A stretch of 64,000 bases of DNA from Caldifarciminota bacterium (GCA_027026255.1 JALVOT010000004.1:103061-167060); one strand, 5' to 3'. Counted from the first letter of the stretch, positions 18,536 to 27,333 are shown. Numbers and translations are program-made. Notes: generated by a model not told the origin, from the letters alone.

Positions 18536-19599
18536 TGTGCACCTCCAAGAATCTCCTCAATCTTTTTTAAGACCTCAGGTGGATTAGGCACTCCTCCTCC
18601 GGGTCTGCCGTGGAAATGAATTTGGGGACGGAATCTGGTTGCTGCCCTGACATCATCAATCATCTGACCACAATTCATCTCTACGACCAAAAAATTGTTT
18701 ATGCGTGCACCGAGTTCCGCAAGCTTATCTTTGGGAAATGGCCAGAGCGTAATCGGCCTTAAAAGTCCAACCTTTAAGCCCTTATCCCGTGCCATCTTCA
18801 TTGTTGCAGCCGCAACCCGGGCACAGGTTCCGTAGGCGACAATCATCAAGTCGGCATCATTATCATTAATTACCTCATACCGCTGTTCATTCTTTATAAT
18901 TTCTTGATATTTTTTATACCGTTTCCAGTTAAGTTCCTCTAATTTACCAGAACGCAAATCATAAGACCGCACCACCCTGCGCTCTCTTCCCTTACAACCG
19001 GTGAGGGCATAGTTCTTTTCCGGTAATGTCTTGGGGTCAATCGGTTCAAATGTGAATTCCACGGGTTCCATCATCTGACCTAACAGGCCATCAGCAAGGA
19101 TTAATGCAGGATTTCGATACTTTTCCGCCAGTTCAAATGCCAGCCGGGGAAATTCGAATAATTCCTGAACGGAATTTGGTGCCAGGGTGATTGTAAAATA
19201 GTCACCATGTCCACCACCCCTTGTTGCCTGATAATAGTCAGATTGTGCTGGAGCAATATTGCCCAGACCCGGACCACCCCGCACCACATTGATTATCAGC
19301 ACCGGAATATCAGCACCGGCAATATAAGAGATACCTTCCTGCATCAGACTTATTCCCGGGGAGGATGATGAAGTTGTTGCCCTTACCCCGGCAGCGCCGG
19401 CTCCAAACAGCATATTTATCGCAGCAATCTCACTCTCGGTCTGGAGGAACACACCGCCCTCTTCATTCATTCGGATTGACATATATTCCGGGACCTCATT
19501 CTGTGGGGTAATTGGATAACCGGCAAAAAATCTGCATCCCGCATAGATAATCCCTTCCACTAAGGCGTGATTTCCGTACATCAATCTCTTTTCCACCAT
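18532..19599 (-). CDS. vorB: 2-oxoacid:ferredoxin oxidoreductase alpha subunit (VorB-like)
   Basis: A 355-residue alpha subunit. The sequence closely fits the VorB pattern (branched-chain 2-ketoacid type): AGCRFFAGYPITPQNEVPEY, then TTSSSSPGISLMQEGISYIA and RGGPGLGNIAPAQSDYYQAT. Substrate preference between 2-ketoisovalerate and 2-oxoglutarate cannot be settled by eye, so the symbol is provisional. It is 8 bases after the ferredoxin subunit gene. Confidence 0.9.
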   Translation of the reverse strand: MVEKRLMYGNHALVEGIIYAGCRFFAGYPITPQNEVPEYMSIRMNEEGGVFLQTESEIAAINMLFGAGAAGVRATTSSSSPGISLMQEGISYIAGADIPVLIINVVRGGPGLGNIAPAQSDYYQATRGGGHGDYFTITLAPNSVQELFEFPRLAFELAEKYRNPALILADGLLGQMMEPVEFTFEPIDPKTLPEKNYALTGCKGRERRVVRSYDLRSGKLEELNWKRYKKYQEIIKNEQRYEVINDNDADLMIVAYGTCARVAAATMKMARDKGLKVGLLRPITLWPFPKDKLAELGARINNFLVVEMNCGQMIDDVRAATRFRPQIHFHGRPGGGVPNPPEVLKKIEEILGGAQ

Positions 19600-19607
19600 T
19601 ATACCTC

Positions 19608-19817
19608 CTATTTATAGACCTCGATTGCGGGTTCTGGACAGGTAATATAGCAATAACCGCAGCCAGTGCATTTTTCCATATCCGTCACCGTTGCTGGATG
19701 ATAACCACTCGAATTTATCCGATTCGGAGATAGGATAAGAATATTGACCGGACAGATACCATCACAACATAGACCGCAGCCCTTGCAGACATCTTCCAGG
19801 ATCTTGACCTCTGGCAT
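19608..19817 (-). CDS. Ferredoxin subunit (delta) of the 2-oxoacid oxidoreductase
   Basis: A 69-residue ferredoxin. The first cysteine set is CKGCGLCCDGICPVN and the second is CTGCGYCYITCPEP, the usual pattern for two [4Fe-4S] clusters. It is the first gene of the oxidoreductase operon and provides electron transfer from the catalytic subunits to free ferredoxin. A good ribosome-binding site (AGGAGG) precedes the ATG. Confidence 0.94.
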   Translation of the reverse strand: MPEVKILEDVCKGCGLCCDGICPVNILILSPNRINSSGYHPATVTDMEKCTGCGYCYITCPEPAIEVYK

Positions 19818-19910
19818 CTAATCCTCCTTTCAAATTTTATAGATAAATTCTCTTCATAAAATTAAATTGCGCATTATATTAAACAGTTCTAAAAAGATAT
19901 CCTGATTATT

Positions 19911-19938
19911 ATTATATCCATTCCTTAATGAAAGTCAA
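19911..19938 (-). promoter_or_regulatory. Promoter of the ferredoxin oxidoreductase-rng-tkt operon
   Basis: On the minus strand there is TTGACT (19938-19933), a 16 bp spacer and TATAAT (19916-19911). The leader to the ATG at 19817 is about 87 bases. The seven downstream genes to 11407 have gaps of at most 32 bases or overlap, so this may drive them all. Confidence 0.7.
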
Positions 19939-19994
19939 GGCAACCCCAAGGCGGAAATTTTAAATTAAAAACACCGAATAAACATCGCTATACG

Positions 19995-20090
19995 CTGTTG
20001 GGCATCGAAGCCTGTCTCGTTTTACGGCATCGTTTTTCGTAATTTTTATGTTTTTACGGTTGTAACCGATTAGCCACAACCTATGTGGCG
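19995..20090. repeat. Diverged relative of the 159 bp repeat
   Basis: Begins TTGGGCATCGAAGCC and ends near GATTAGCCACAACCTA, as in the tandem array at 5051-5525. The middle is replaced by a TTTTACGGCATCGTTTTTCG segment, and a close match to that segment also occurs near 23525-23550. The rest of 19818-20138 contains only the promoter above. Confidence 0.65.
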
Positions 20091-20137
20091 GATAAAGAAT
20101 CTCAAATCCATAAACATTAAAAAGTGAATATTAATCA

Positions 20138-20521
20138 ATGTAAATTCTATTGACATCTCTGATTTTTGTCCCGGTTTTTTGTAAACTATGTTACAATATA
20201 GCCGAGGGGCGTCTCGCCCCGAGGCAGGGCGCCTGGCGAGCTGCAGGAGTTTCTGAAACGAGTTAAGAATGATAAACCTCCAGCGGGCGGCGGGGACGCC
20301 GCCCACGCTGAGAAAAATTGAACCGGGCGAAGATGGTAGAGAAATTTTTCAAATGACAAATAAATACAAAGTAAAACGAAGTTGTTGAATATTTTCCGTC
20401 CTGGTTTAATAATCTCAGGGAAGTTTATTCTATCCAGAATACCGTTGCAATTAATCCAGGAGGCATAATGAAAAAAATGGAGAGGAGTCAGATGTAAATT
20501 CTATTGACATCTCTGATTTTT
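20138..20521. mobile_element. MITE-like element, copy 1, inside a 30 bp direct duplication
   Basis: A core of about 325 bp (20168-20491) is homologous to 52820-53136. It is flanked by identical 30 bp direct repeats at 20138-20167 and 20492-20521 (ATGTAAATTCTATTGACATC...). The right end keeps the GGAGAGGAGTC terminal sequence. The left terminal repeat seen in the other copy is replaced by the duplicated target. The core holds GC-rich palindromes (GGGGCGTCTCGCCCC) and a 9-codon frame with a good ribosome-binding site at 20468-20497. There is no transposase. The right duplicate supplies the -35 box of the next gene. Confidence 0.75.
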
Positions 20522-20532
20522 CTTTATATAAT
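20504..20532 (+). promoter_or_regulatory. Promoter of the TPR membrane protein gene (leaderless)
   Basis: TTGACA (20504-20509), a 17 bp spacer and TATAAT (20527-20532), a perfect consensus. The predicted transcription start falls on the A of the ATG at 20539, and no ribosome-binding site precedes it. Confidence 0.8.
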
Positions 20533-20538
20533 CTATCT

Positions 20539-22263
20539 ATGGCTATTTTTATCTTCATCTGTGCCCAATTCTGTTTCCGGTATAGCCAGTTTGTAAACTC
20601 TCCGGCAAGTGATTCCATATTCAACGGCTTAACCCGGGGCGATTATAAGATAACCCAATTTTCTGACAATCCTGTTGTCCTCTGGTTCTGGCATAATAAC
20701 TCAAATAACCCCCTGGTTGATTCCCTGCTTAAGCGTATATCGATGCGAAGAAACTTCTATCTCGCTGCAGTTTTAAGATGGGAGGCAGGGCAAAAGAAAG
20801 ACTATAATAATATTTTGAGTAAATTAAATCTTGCCGTCCACTTTGACTCGTTATCTATAGAAAATTTTGTCTCCCTGTTATCCTTAGGATTAAAATATCA
20901 TCGGTATAAACCCATTCTTCAGGCTTTTAATCTCCCAATACTAAAAGATTTTCGGAATCAACTTTTTTTAATAACAAATTTTGTTGTCTATCTTTTTCTG
21001 ACAATCCTGATGACAACAATCATCTATATAGCGGTAAAAACCATCTACTATTTTCCGGTTCTGAGCCACCGATTAGACCCGCAAGGGCATAATCGAACCA
21101 AGGGTCTGCTGGGGTTTATGTTTCTTCTTGCCCCCCTGCTCATCCTTCGGCAACCATATCTTGCCCTGCTCTGCTATGCAATTTTATTGATGTTTATTCT
21201 CATCCTTCGCGAAAAAAACTGGCTAAGATTACTATTTATATTAATCTTAGTTATCTTTGTTTGTACCCTGCCGATTAATAACTTTATAAAATTTTTGAAT
21301 AATAAATGCCGCACCTATAAACTCTATAAGCTTACTAACTTTGACACCAGGCTGAACCTGAAACCGAAAAACGAAGAAGAAAAATATCTTATTGCATACG
21401 GACTGAAACAGCAGGGAAGACTCGATAAGGCGATGTCATTATATGAAGATTTATATTATAATAAAGGGGTCCGGGATATCGCCGTAGTCAACAATCTGGC
21501 AAATATATATTTATTCTATGATGACCTACCCCGGGCTGAGGAACTTTATAAATCGATTATTTATAATCAACCCCGTGGTGAGCCTTATTTTAATATGGGG
21601 TTATTAAAATTAAAAGCAATTGAATATTCTGCATCATCAAGATATATGGAAGAGGCACGAAAAAGAAATTTCTCCCGTCTGCTGAAGGAGCCCGTGGATA
21701 TCAAACCCGGTAATAAAGAATTTTATAATTTACTCCTTGCTGAAAAAATGAAACTTACAGGTATCATTAATTTTTACTATCTTATTCCTCTTTTATTAAT
21801 CCTGATCCTCAGCTTTATTCCCATTCGAATGGCGCCTCCATATTATTGCACAACCTGCAGCCGACCTTTATGTGCCGATTGTTTTGAGGAAATTGAAGAT
21901 GAGGTGCTCTGCCAGGATTGCTTTACAAAATTCAAGTCCACAAAGTCAACAGAGCTCGAGGCTTCTCTACGGGAATCAGTAGGTCGGGGGGCACGTCGGA
22001 TAAAGAGATTTTTAACCTATTTTATTAATTTAATTATCCCGGGTGCCGGTTTGATTTATATGAATAAAAATTTTCTCGGACTTATCTTTACTACATTTAC
22101 AATGATTGGATATGTTCCGCTTCTTTTCTCGCATTACTTTATCAAACCCTCAGGATGGGTTGCCTTGTCGTCCCGGCCAATCTTTGTTTTCACTGCTGTC
22201 ATGATTGCAATCATTTCATATATTTTATCTTTTCTCTTAATAAAGGGAAGCTATGCCGATTGA
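20539..22263 (+). CDS. Membrane protein with TPR-like repeats and a zinc-binding Cys cluster
   Basis: A 574-residue protein that I cannot name. Visible order: an N-terminal region without clear motif; membrane segments at about residues 140-260; a cytosolic or periplasmic stretch with tetratricopeptide-like helices (about 300-395, EEKYLIAYGLKQQGRLDKAM, then NNLANIYLFYDDLPRAEELY); a further membrane helix near 415; a paired-Cys module (CTTCSRPLCADCFEEIEDEV, CQDC) resembling a B-box-like zinc finger; then two or more terminal membrane helices. Codons overlap the next gene by 11 bases. The predicted mRNA is leaderless, starting at the ATG. Confidence 0.7.
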   Translation: MAIFIFICAQFCFRYSQFVNSPASDSIFNGLTRGDYKITQFSDNPVVLWFWHNNSNNPLVDSLLKRISMRRNFYLAAVLRWEAGQKKDYNNILSKLNLAVHFDSLSIENFVSLLSLGLKYHRYKPILQAFNLPILKDFRNQLFLITNFVVYLFLTILMTTIIYIAVKTIYYFPVLSHRLDPQGHNRTKGLLGFMFLLAPLLILRQPYLALLCYAILLMFILILREKNWLRLLFILILVIFVCTLPINNFIKFLNNKCRTYKLYKLTNFDTRLNLKPKNEEEKYLIAYGLKQQGRLDKAMSLYEDLYYNKGVRDIAVVNNLANIYLFYDDLPRAEELYKSIIYNQPRGEPYFNMGLLKLKAIEYSASSRYMEEARKRNFSRLLKEPVDIKPGNKEFYNLLLAEKMKLTGIINFYYLIPLLLILILSFIPIRMAPPYYCTTCSRPLCADCFEEIEDEVLCQDCFTKFKSTKSTELEASLRESVGRGARRIKRFLTYFINLIIPGAGLIYMNKNFLGLIFTTFTMIGYVPLLFSHYFIKPSGWVALSSRPIFVFTAVMIAIISYILSFLLIKGSYAD

Positions 22264-23227
22264 AGGTGATATAAAAAGTCTTAATCTTGCCAGTGTGCTG
22301 CAATTAATTGCCCAGGAACAACTCAGCGGGGTGCTTAAGGTTAAAAGAAATAATGAGATTGTTGATGTTGGATTTATTGATGGGCAGATAACCGGGGCCT
22401 TTTATGAACGGGGGGAAAATGTTGAGCGGTTAGAATCTTATCTTGTGCGTTCCGGTTTGCTGGGCAAGAATGTATATGAGCTTATTGAAGATATCCATCG
22501 CGAGACAAAACGCCCAATAATGAATATAATCCTTGAAGATAAATATTTAAATATCAAAGAAGTTGAAAGGATAATAAAATTTAAGATTCAGGAAGTAATC
22601 GATGAACTCTTCACCTGGAAAGAAGGTTCATTCAAATTTGAAGAGGGTGCGGTAATATATCCAAAGAGTATCATTAAAATCAGAATGCATACTGAAGGGC
22701 TGATTCTTGAAGCGGCGCGCAGGATGGACGAATGGCCCAGAATTACAAAGGCAATCCCCTCCGGGGACCTTGTTTATAAAAAAGTTGAAAGGCCCGAGCT
22801 TAAACTGGAACCCCGGGAGGATGAGGCACGGGTTCTTTCTCTGATTGACGGCCATCGGAGTGTTGATGATATAGTAGAACTTTCCGGGTTCGGAAAGTTT
22901 CATACCTATTCCGCCCTTTATCACCTCTTATCTACCGGGCAGATTGAACTTGCCTATGCCAAGCCGGCGGTTAAAAAGATAAAGCCGAAAAGGCAGATTT
23001 CCTTAAAATTTCTTACTTTACCCCTCTGGGTCGGTCTGGCAATAATAATCTTTATCGGTGAATTTCTTATCGGTAACTATATCTTTAAAAAAGGATTTCT
23101 CTCTTTTGAGATAATAAACAAAGAACTCTATACCCCCCAATATGATGATTATAAAGAAATATTTTTCTATAAATATAACCGCTATCCATCTATTCCAGAA
23201 ATAGAAGATATCTTTAAAATAAAATAG
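22253..23227 (+). CDS. DUF4388 (PATAN-like) domain protein with C-terminal membrane helix
   Basis: A 324-residue protein. The first 100 or so residues match the DUF4388/PATAN pattern (IEGDIKSLNLASVLQLIAQE, then LSGVLKVKRNNEIVDVGFIDGQI). This domain is found in signalling proteins, often with response regulators. A middle helical region follows (LSLIDGHRSVDDIVELSGFG, winged-helix-like). One hydrophobic segment near residues 250-275 is followed by a short tail. It overlaps the TPR gene and probably works with it. Function is otherwise unknown. Confidence 0.75.
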   Translation: MPIEGDIKSLNLASVLQLIAQEQLSGVLKVKRNNEIVDVGFIDGQITGAFYERGENVERLESYLVRSGLLGKNVYELIEDIHRETKRPIMNIILEDKYLNIKEVERIIKFKIQEVIDELFTWKEGSFKFEEGAVIYPKSIIKIRMHTEGLILEAARRMDEWPRITKAIPSGDLVYKKVERPELKLEPREDEARVLSLIDGHRSVDDIVELSGFGKFHTYSALYHLLSTGQIELAYAKPAVKKIKPKRQISLKFLTLPLWVGLAIIIFIGEFLIGNYIFKKGFLSFEIINKELYTPQYDDYKEIFFYKYNRYPSIPEIEDIFKIK

Positions 23228-23230
23228 ATT

Positions 23231-23431
23231 TTATCTGATATCGGATTTCGGGATGGTCTTATCAATATCAAAATTATACTGGCTCAGTGTGAAAACCTGC
23301 ATAATCTCTTCATAGGTGAAGCGGGCATTGCAGTGCGGGCAGATGTATAGACCATCTTCATTAAAGATGAGGTCAACATATCGAGCAGTAAAGATACAGA
23401 CCGGACAGAGCAGTTTATCAATCTTTGCCAT
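23231..23431 (-). CDS. Small zinc-ribbon protein
   Basis: A 66-residue protein with two CxxC pairs, CPVC at about residue 9 and CPHC at about residue 31, forming a likely zinc ribbon. No further family could be recognised. It is convergent with the DUF4388 gene. A consensus promoter lies immediately upstream, so the mRNA should be leaderless. Confidence 0.7.
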   Translation of the reverse strand: MAKIDKLLCPVCIFTARYVDLIFNEDGLYICPHCNARFTYEEIMQVFTLSQYNFDIDKTIPKSDIR

Positions 23432-23436
23432 AGGTG

Positions 23437-23464
23437 ATTATAACAAAAAATAGATAAATGTCAA
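23437..23464 (-). promoter_or_regulatory. Promoter of the zinc-ribbon gene (leaderless)
   Basis: On the minus strand there is TTGACA (23464-23459), a 16 bp spacer and TATAAT (23442-23437). The ATG begins at 23431, six bases after the -10 box ends, so transcription is predicted to start at the ATG. Confidence 0.8.
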
Positions 23465-23566
23465 TCATTTTGAATCTTCGATTTTAAGCCGATAACCAGA
23501 ATTTAAAAGGTTCAGCCGCTCCTCACCTTTTACCGCATCGTTTTTCGTATTTCACCTTCAATCTGA

Positions 23567-24886
23567 TTAATCTCCCGGGACATTCGTTTCTGTCAGCCAC
23601 CTCTCTAACCTTATGATGCAACTGCCATCTTTATCATATTTAGAAAGATGTTTTTTAAACTCATCGTAGGTAAGAATTCCGCCCCTGAAATCTTTATAGA
23701 TATCTTTAAGAAATTTCTCCCAGTTCTCATCACCGATAAGGTTGCGCACCCGGTCTAACACCCAGGGTCCTTTTCCGTAAATAACCATACCTTTTTCCCT
23801 TGTATTCGGGAAATCAACCTCGATTATGGGCACATCTTTATCTGTACCGGCAATCTTTTTATATGCATCCAGCCCTCTTTGCAATCCCTTATCAAACGCA
23901 TCCCTTCCCCCGGTTTGTTCAAGATACATAAGGCGCAGATAGTGCGGTAAAGATACCTCGAGAAACCAGAAGCCTTTACCAAAAAACTTAAAAAACACTC
24001 CCGCAGCAAACCACTGGGCTGCGATAGAAAAATGAAGCCCCCTATAATAACCTTTTTTGAATTCATCGATACTGGTTGACCCGAGCATTAAAAGGGCAGT
24101 TGCTATGTTAATTCCCTTCAGTCCAGGTATTTCTATCAATGTTAATCGGTTATGAGGATATTCTCCGATAAACCCGCTAAAGAATTTAAATATCCGGCAA
24201 GCTTCTGAGACAATCTTTTTCCCTGTTTTTTCATCAATTGTAGAAGAATAGAGATAAATCTTTTTGCCGTCTATCTCTTTAACGGTTTCTTTATAAATGC
24301 CGGTTTTTGTGACAATCAATGGTATTTTGAACACAGGGATTTTACTTTCCCAGATAAATTGGGAATACTCAGGGAATGTCTTTTCTTCAACCAAGTTACC
24401 AGCGGAAAAAACAACATAATCACAGGGCACTTCTGCGGTAAGCTTGAATCTGGCAATCTGGTCAAGGATGAGCGGATACCAGCGGTGTCCCCGGTCTAAA
24501 ATCATCAAATCTTCTGATTCACTGACCGGCAAAGTATACTCAAAATCTATGGTCAGCTCCTGGCTTGATGCCAATGCCGGGGGAATCGTTAAACGCAAAG
24601 TATCCTTTCCGGTAAAATCATAGGGGATATTAATCCATTTATGGTTCATTTTAGACCTTACAGAACGCACCTCTGCATCAGAAGTTAATAACATCTCAAA
24701 GCCCTTAATCATATCCGCCTTCTGCAATTCTATGCAAGCTGATACACTTAAACGGTTATCAGACATCCTCAGGTTTACCTTAATATTATAAGAAATCATC
24801 TCTATCCTGGACGTTTGACAAAATGCATTGTGAGACAGTAATATGAACAAAGTAAATATTATAATTTTTAAATTATTCCAGCACAT
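23567..24886 (-). CDS. Secreted M1-peptidase-like protein lacking catalytic residues
   Basis: A 439-residue protein with an N-terminal signal peptide (IIIFTLFILLSHNAFCQ). The order of domains resembles an M1 (gluzincin) aminopeptidase. A beta-rich N-terminal domain is followed by a helical region. The expected HExxH site aligns with residues 285-292, which read HFSIAAQW, so the catalytic glutamate and at least one histidine are missing. The GxMEN substrate motif reads GLKGINIA. A non-enzymatic secreted protein is likely. Its upstream region is an attC-like site, and its 5' end is duplicated at 27397-27463. Confidence 0.7.
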   Translation of the reverse strand: MCWNNLKIIIFTLFILLSHNAFCQTSRIEMISYNIKVNLRMSDNRLSVSACIELQKADMIKGFEMLLTSDAEVRSVRSKMNHKWINIPYDFTGKDTLRLTIPPALASSQELTIDFEYTLPVSESEDLMILDRGHRWYPLILDQIARFKLTAEVPCDYVVFSAGNLVEEKTFPEYSQFIWESKIPVFKIPLIVTKTGIYKETVKEIDGKKIYLYSSTIDEKTGKKIVSEACRIFKFFSGFIGEYPHNRLTLIEIPGLKGINIATALLMLGSTSIDEFKKGYYRGLHFSIAAQWFAAGVFFKFFGKGFWFLEVSLPHYLRLMYLEQTGGRDAFDKGLQRGLDAYKKIAGTDKDVPIIEVDFPNTREKGMVIYGKGPWVLDRVRNLIGDENWEKFLKDIYKDFRGGILTYDEFKKHLSKYDKDGSCIIRLERWLTETNVPGD

Positions 24887-24907
24887 ATATCCTCTTTATA
24901 AAATTTC

Positions 24908-24989
24908 GTTTAACGTGTTGCGGATAAACGAAGGTTTGCGAAGCAAACTTTGGACGAGCGTAAGCGAGTCGTTTATCCGCTTGTTAAGT
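24908..24989 (-). repeat. attC-like recombination site 1 (82 bp)
   Basis: On the minus strand the outer boxes are ACTTAAC and GTTAAAC, fitting RYYYAAC and GTTRRRY. The inner arms are GCGGATAAACGA and TCGTTTATCCGC, a 12 bp perfect inverted pair, with two further small hairpins in the centre. It lies directly after the 25048-26265 gene and before the M1-like gene, as expected for the tail of an integron cassette. Confidence 0.75.
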
Positions 24990-25047
24990 GACCCCGTTAG
25001 GGGCAAGGTGTGAAGCACCGCAGAGTCGTGGGCGAGGAGTCTTGTAA

Positions 25048-26265
25048 TCATCTTAGTCCCCCTCTACATATTCCCTTACTAACACCTTCTTTAATAATAC
25101 AATCATCCTCTTTACATTTGGCGATATAACCACAACTTAATAAAGCTACAGGACAATATTTGTTTTTTGTCGGAATACAAATAAAATCAACGCCATTGTT
25201 CCCGAAAAGACAAACATTACATAATTTTTTATTGCACATTCTAGGAACAAAATCAAAGGTAATATCAAATTGTTCTGGATAAAAATCTTTAACTCTGTCC
25301 TTTACTTCGTTGTCACTTTTTAATTGTTCATAAACATCTCTAATAATTTTGGGCATATTCCAAGTTTTGGAAATGCTATTAAGATCTAACACATCCGCAA
25401 ATAAGTTATTCCTGAATAAAGGGCTGTTATTCCAGACATCACCAGGTAGTTCTATTTGATTCATAAGTGGCTTCTTCCATATATTGATTAATTTTTTTAC
25501 ATTATTATTGAGCACCACTTCCTTTATGGCGTTGTTAAATATCTCATGATATAACCCTTTTTTATAATCTCTAAGGCAACACCATAATCTCTTTTTCCCG
25601 TTTGTAGAAGTCCTTTTAAATTCCTTGAGTTTTTCTTCAAATTCCGCATCGTCTTTTAGAATTTGTATAATTTTATCAGGAATCGCCTTCTTTTTCTTTC
25701 CGTCAAGTTGATAAGTTAATAAATGTAAAGTACATGCTACTCTTATAAGAAGATCGCCTTTCCCCTCAAATCTTTGAATAAAATGCAAAATGAAAGCAAT
25801 AATATTTCGTTTATGTTTTTTCCCATTTATGGCTATTTCGTACTTATCCAAAATTTCTAAAGTTTGGAGTATGTTTTGATAATCATCGGTTACATATCTG
25901 GATGCAAAGGTAATATTGTTAGTTTTAGATTTAAATCTGAATCGTTCTTTGCCCTTCTTATCTTGATATTTTTCATAATGTTCTTTAAGACTTTCCTCCG
26001 GAGATTTTTTATTCCTTAAATATTCATATACCAACTCAGAAAAGACATATCCTCCTTTATCCCAAACAATTTCAAATGGCATTTGTCTATCTGTAATATA
26101 ACAAATCCAATGTGTGAGAATTTTTTCACAGTTAGTTAAATCATTTCTAAAGAAGTTTACAAAGTTATAGTTATCTTCTGTATCCCATCTCCGTGTATCC
26201 AACCAAGAAATTGTTTTGAAAATTCTAAAAAGTAAATCTTTGTTTTCTATTTTTACCTTACTCAT
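25048..26265 (-). CDS. Hypothetical cassette protein with C-terminal Cys-rich region
   Basis: A 405-residue protein that I do not recognise. The N-terminal two thirds are helical and basic. The C-terminal 70 residues contain nine cysteines (CNKKLCNVC, then CIPTKNKYCPVALLSCGYIA, then KCKEDDC and a last CRGG), suggesting one or two metal centres, perhaps an Fe-S cluster as in radical SAM SPASM-like tails; that is inference. Codon use is AT-rich. It is flanked by attC-like sites at 24908 and 26289 and is the second of two cassettes. Its start is 29 bases after the cassette boundary. Confidence 0.6.
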   Translation of the reverse strand: MSKVKIENKDLLFRIFKTISWLDTRRWDTEDNYNFVNFFRNDLTNCEKILTHWICYITDRQMPFEIVWDKGGYVFSELVYEYLRNKKSPEESLKEHYEKYQDKKGKERFRFKSKTNNITFASRYVTDDYQNILQTLEILDKYEIAINGKKHKRNIIAFILHFIQRFEGKGDLLIRVACTLHLLTYQLDGKKKKAIPDKIIQILKDDAEFEEKLKEFKRTSTNGKKRLWCCLRDYKKGLYHEIFNNAIKEVVLNNNVKKLINIWKKPLMNQIELPGDVWNNSPLFRNNLFADVLDLNSISKTWNMPKIIRDVYEQLKSDNEVKDRVKDFYPEQFDITFDFVPRMCNKKLCNVCLFGNNGVDFICIPTKNKYCPVALLSCGYIAKCKEDDCIIKEGVSKGICRGGLR

Positions 26266-26288
26266 CCTAACACATCGCCCACGATTTC

Positions 26289-26375
26289 ACTTAACGTTTG
26301 GCGGGTATCTGAAGTCGCCAAAGGCAATTTAGGTTAAGGCTCTGCAAGAGCCGAACCTCATATCCACTGTTAAGT
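26289..26375 (-). repeat. attC-like recombination site 2 (87 bp)
   Basis: On the minus strand the outer boxes are ACTTAAC and GTTAAGT, perfect complements. Inside them are imperfect arms (GTGGATATGAGG and CAGATACCCGCC) and a central hairpin GGCTCTTGCAGAGCC. It follows the 26435-26920 gene. The predicted exchange point (G/TT) is at 26295/26294, and the next cassette begins TTAAGTGAAATCGT. Confidence 0.78.
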
Positions 26376-26434
26376 GACCCGAGCGGAACGCAGTGAAGCG
26401 AAAGCGCAGCGTGGCTTGAGTCGTAGTCTGGATA

Positions 26435-26920
26435 TTATTCTTCATCTTCAACTGGAAGAATAGTCGCTAAATCTTTTTCGACATCAATTCCATAAGTAAC
26501 GGCAATTTTTGCTATATGAATCCCGAAAACGCCTCGTAATTCTCCTACAGAACCATTAAATTCCCAGCTTGCCCAATGCCCTCTATTTGCACCATATCTG
26601 ATTATATCTCCATTTCTCATTCCAGTTTTATCGAGAAATTTTCTGCAAGCTGCACGCATAGCTTTTAGAGATTTTGCCAATTCAGTGTCCTCTGAAATCT
26701 TTCCTATTGTTGATGTAAGAAATTTTCTTATTTTTAAGACTGAATCTACGCAATGCTGAGGCACTTCCATTTCAGAAGGGTTATATAATACTCGTCTATC
26801 TTCTAGAAATATAATCACTTCTTTGGCAAAATCTCTCTCTGTGTTTTCGGGATTCCAAGAGACTCCAAAAATTGGAGAGCTAATCCCTGTAATACGTTTA
26901 ATGATTTTTTTGAATTTCAT
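26435..26920 (-). CDS. DUF6650-like cassette protein
   Basis: A 161-residue protein. It resembles from memory the DUF6650 family (ITGISSPIFGVSWNPENTER, then FLEDRRVLYNP, then AMRAACRKFLD, then GHWASWEFNGSVGELRG), which is of unknown function and often found in accessory DNA. It is the first cassette after an attI-like junction. The cassette begins TTAAGTGAAATCGT at 26979, 59 bases before the ATG. That beginning complements the first box of its own attC, as expected of a cassette inserted by site-specific recombination. Confidence 0.7.
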   Translation of the reverse strand: MKFKKIIKRITGISSPIFGVSWNPENTERDFAKEVIIFLEDRRVLYNPSEMEVPQHCVDSVLKIRKFLTSTIGKISEDTELAKSLKAMRAACRKFLDKTGMRNGDIIRYGANRGHWASWEFNGSVGELRGVFGIHIAKIAVTYGIDVEKDLATILPVEDEE

Positions 26921-27026
26921 AATGTTGAAAAAGATATTAGTTTATATAAATTTTCCGTCCAGACTACGATTTCACTTAATAGGAGTATATGCGAACTATT
27001 TAGTATATTTATCCCTCTATTTGGAA

Positions 27027-27278
27027 TCATGTTTCCTTTTCCATAATATTATCCAGTGGATTTTTTATTTTTGTAAGGCTTGTTTTGCTACCATACGTAT
27101 AAATTTCTGTCGTTTTTGAACTTTTATGCCCTGAAAGTTCCTGAATATATCTTACATCTGTTCCAGCTTCTAAAGAAATCTGGATTATAACCCTGTTATT
27201 TCTTCCCAGTTCAGCCTTTACAGCAAAGATTTTGCCCGCCTGTGCAGGTAAGTATTTTGCCGTCTTCTCAACAATCAT
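27027..27278 (-). pseudogene. Truncated tyrosine recombinase (C-terminal remnant), copy 1
   Basis: An 83-codon frame. Residues about 37-80 match the C-terminal end of integron/Xer-type tyrosine recombinases (EAGTDVRYIQELSGHKSSKT, then TEIYTY and KIKNPLD). The catalytic tyrosine and the preceding GH histidine are kept. The upstream HxxR box and everything N-terminal to it are missing, and the first 30 residues look like joined fragments. It cannot be an active enzyme alone. It may be maintained as a leader for the downstream cassettes. Confidence 0.75.
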
Positions 27279-27333
27279 TATTTTTAAATCCTTTTTAATT
27301 CATCAGGATTTATTGTTGTTAACCACATATATT

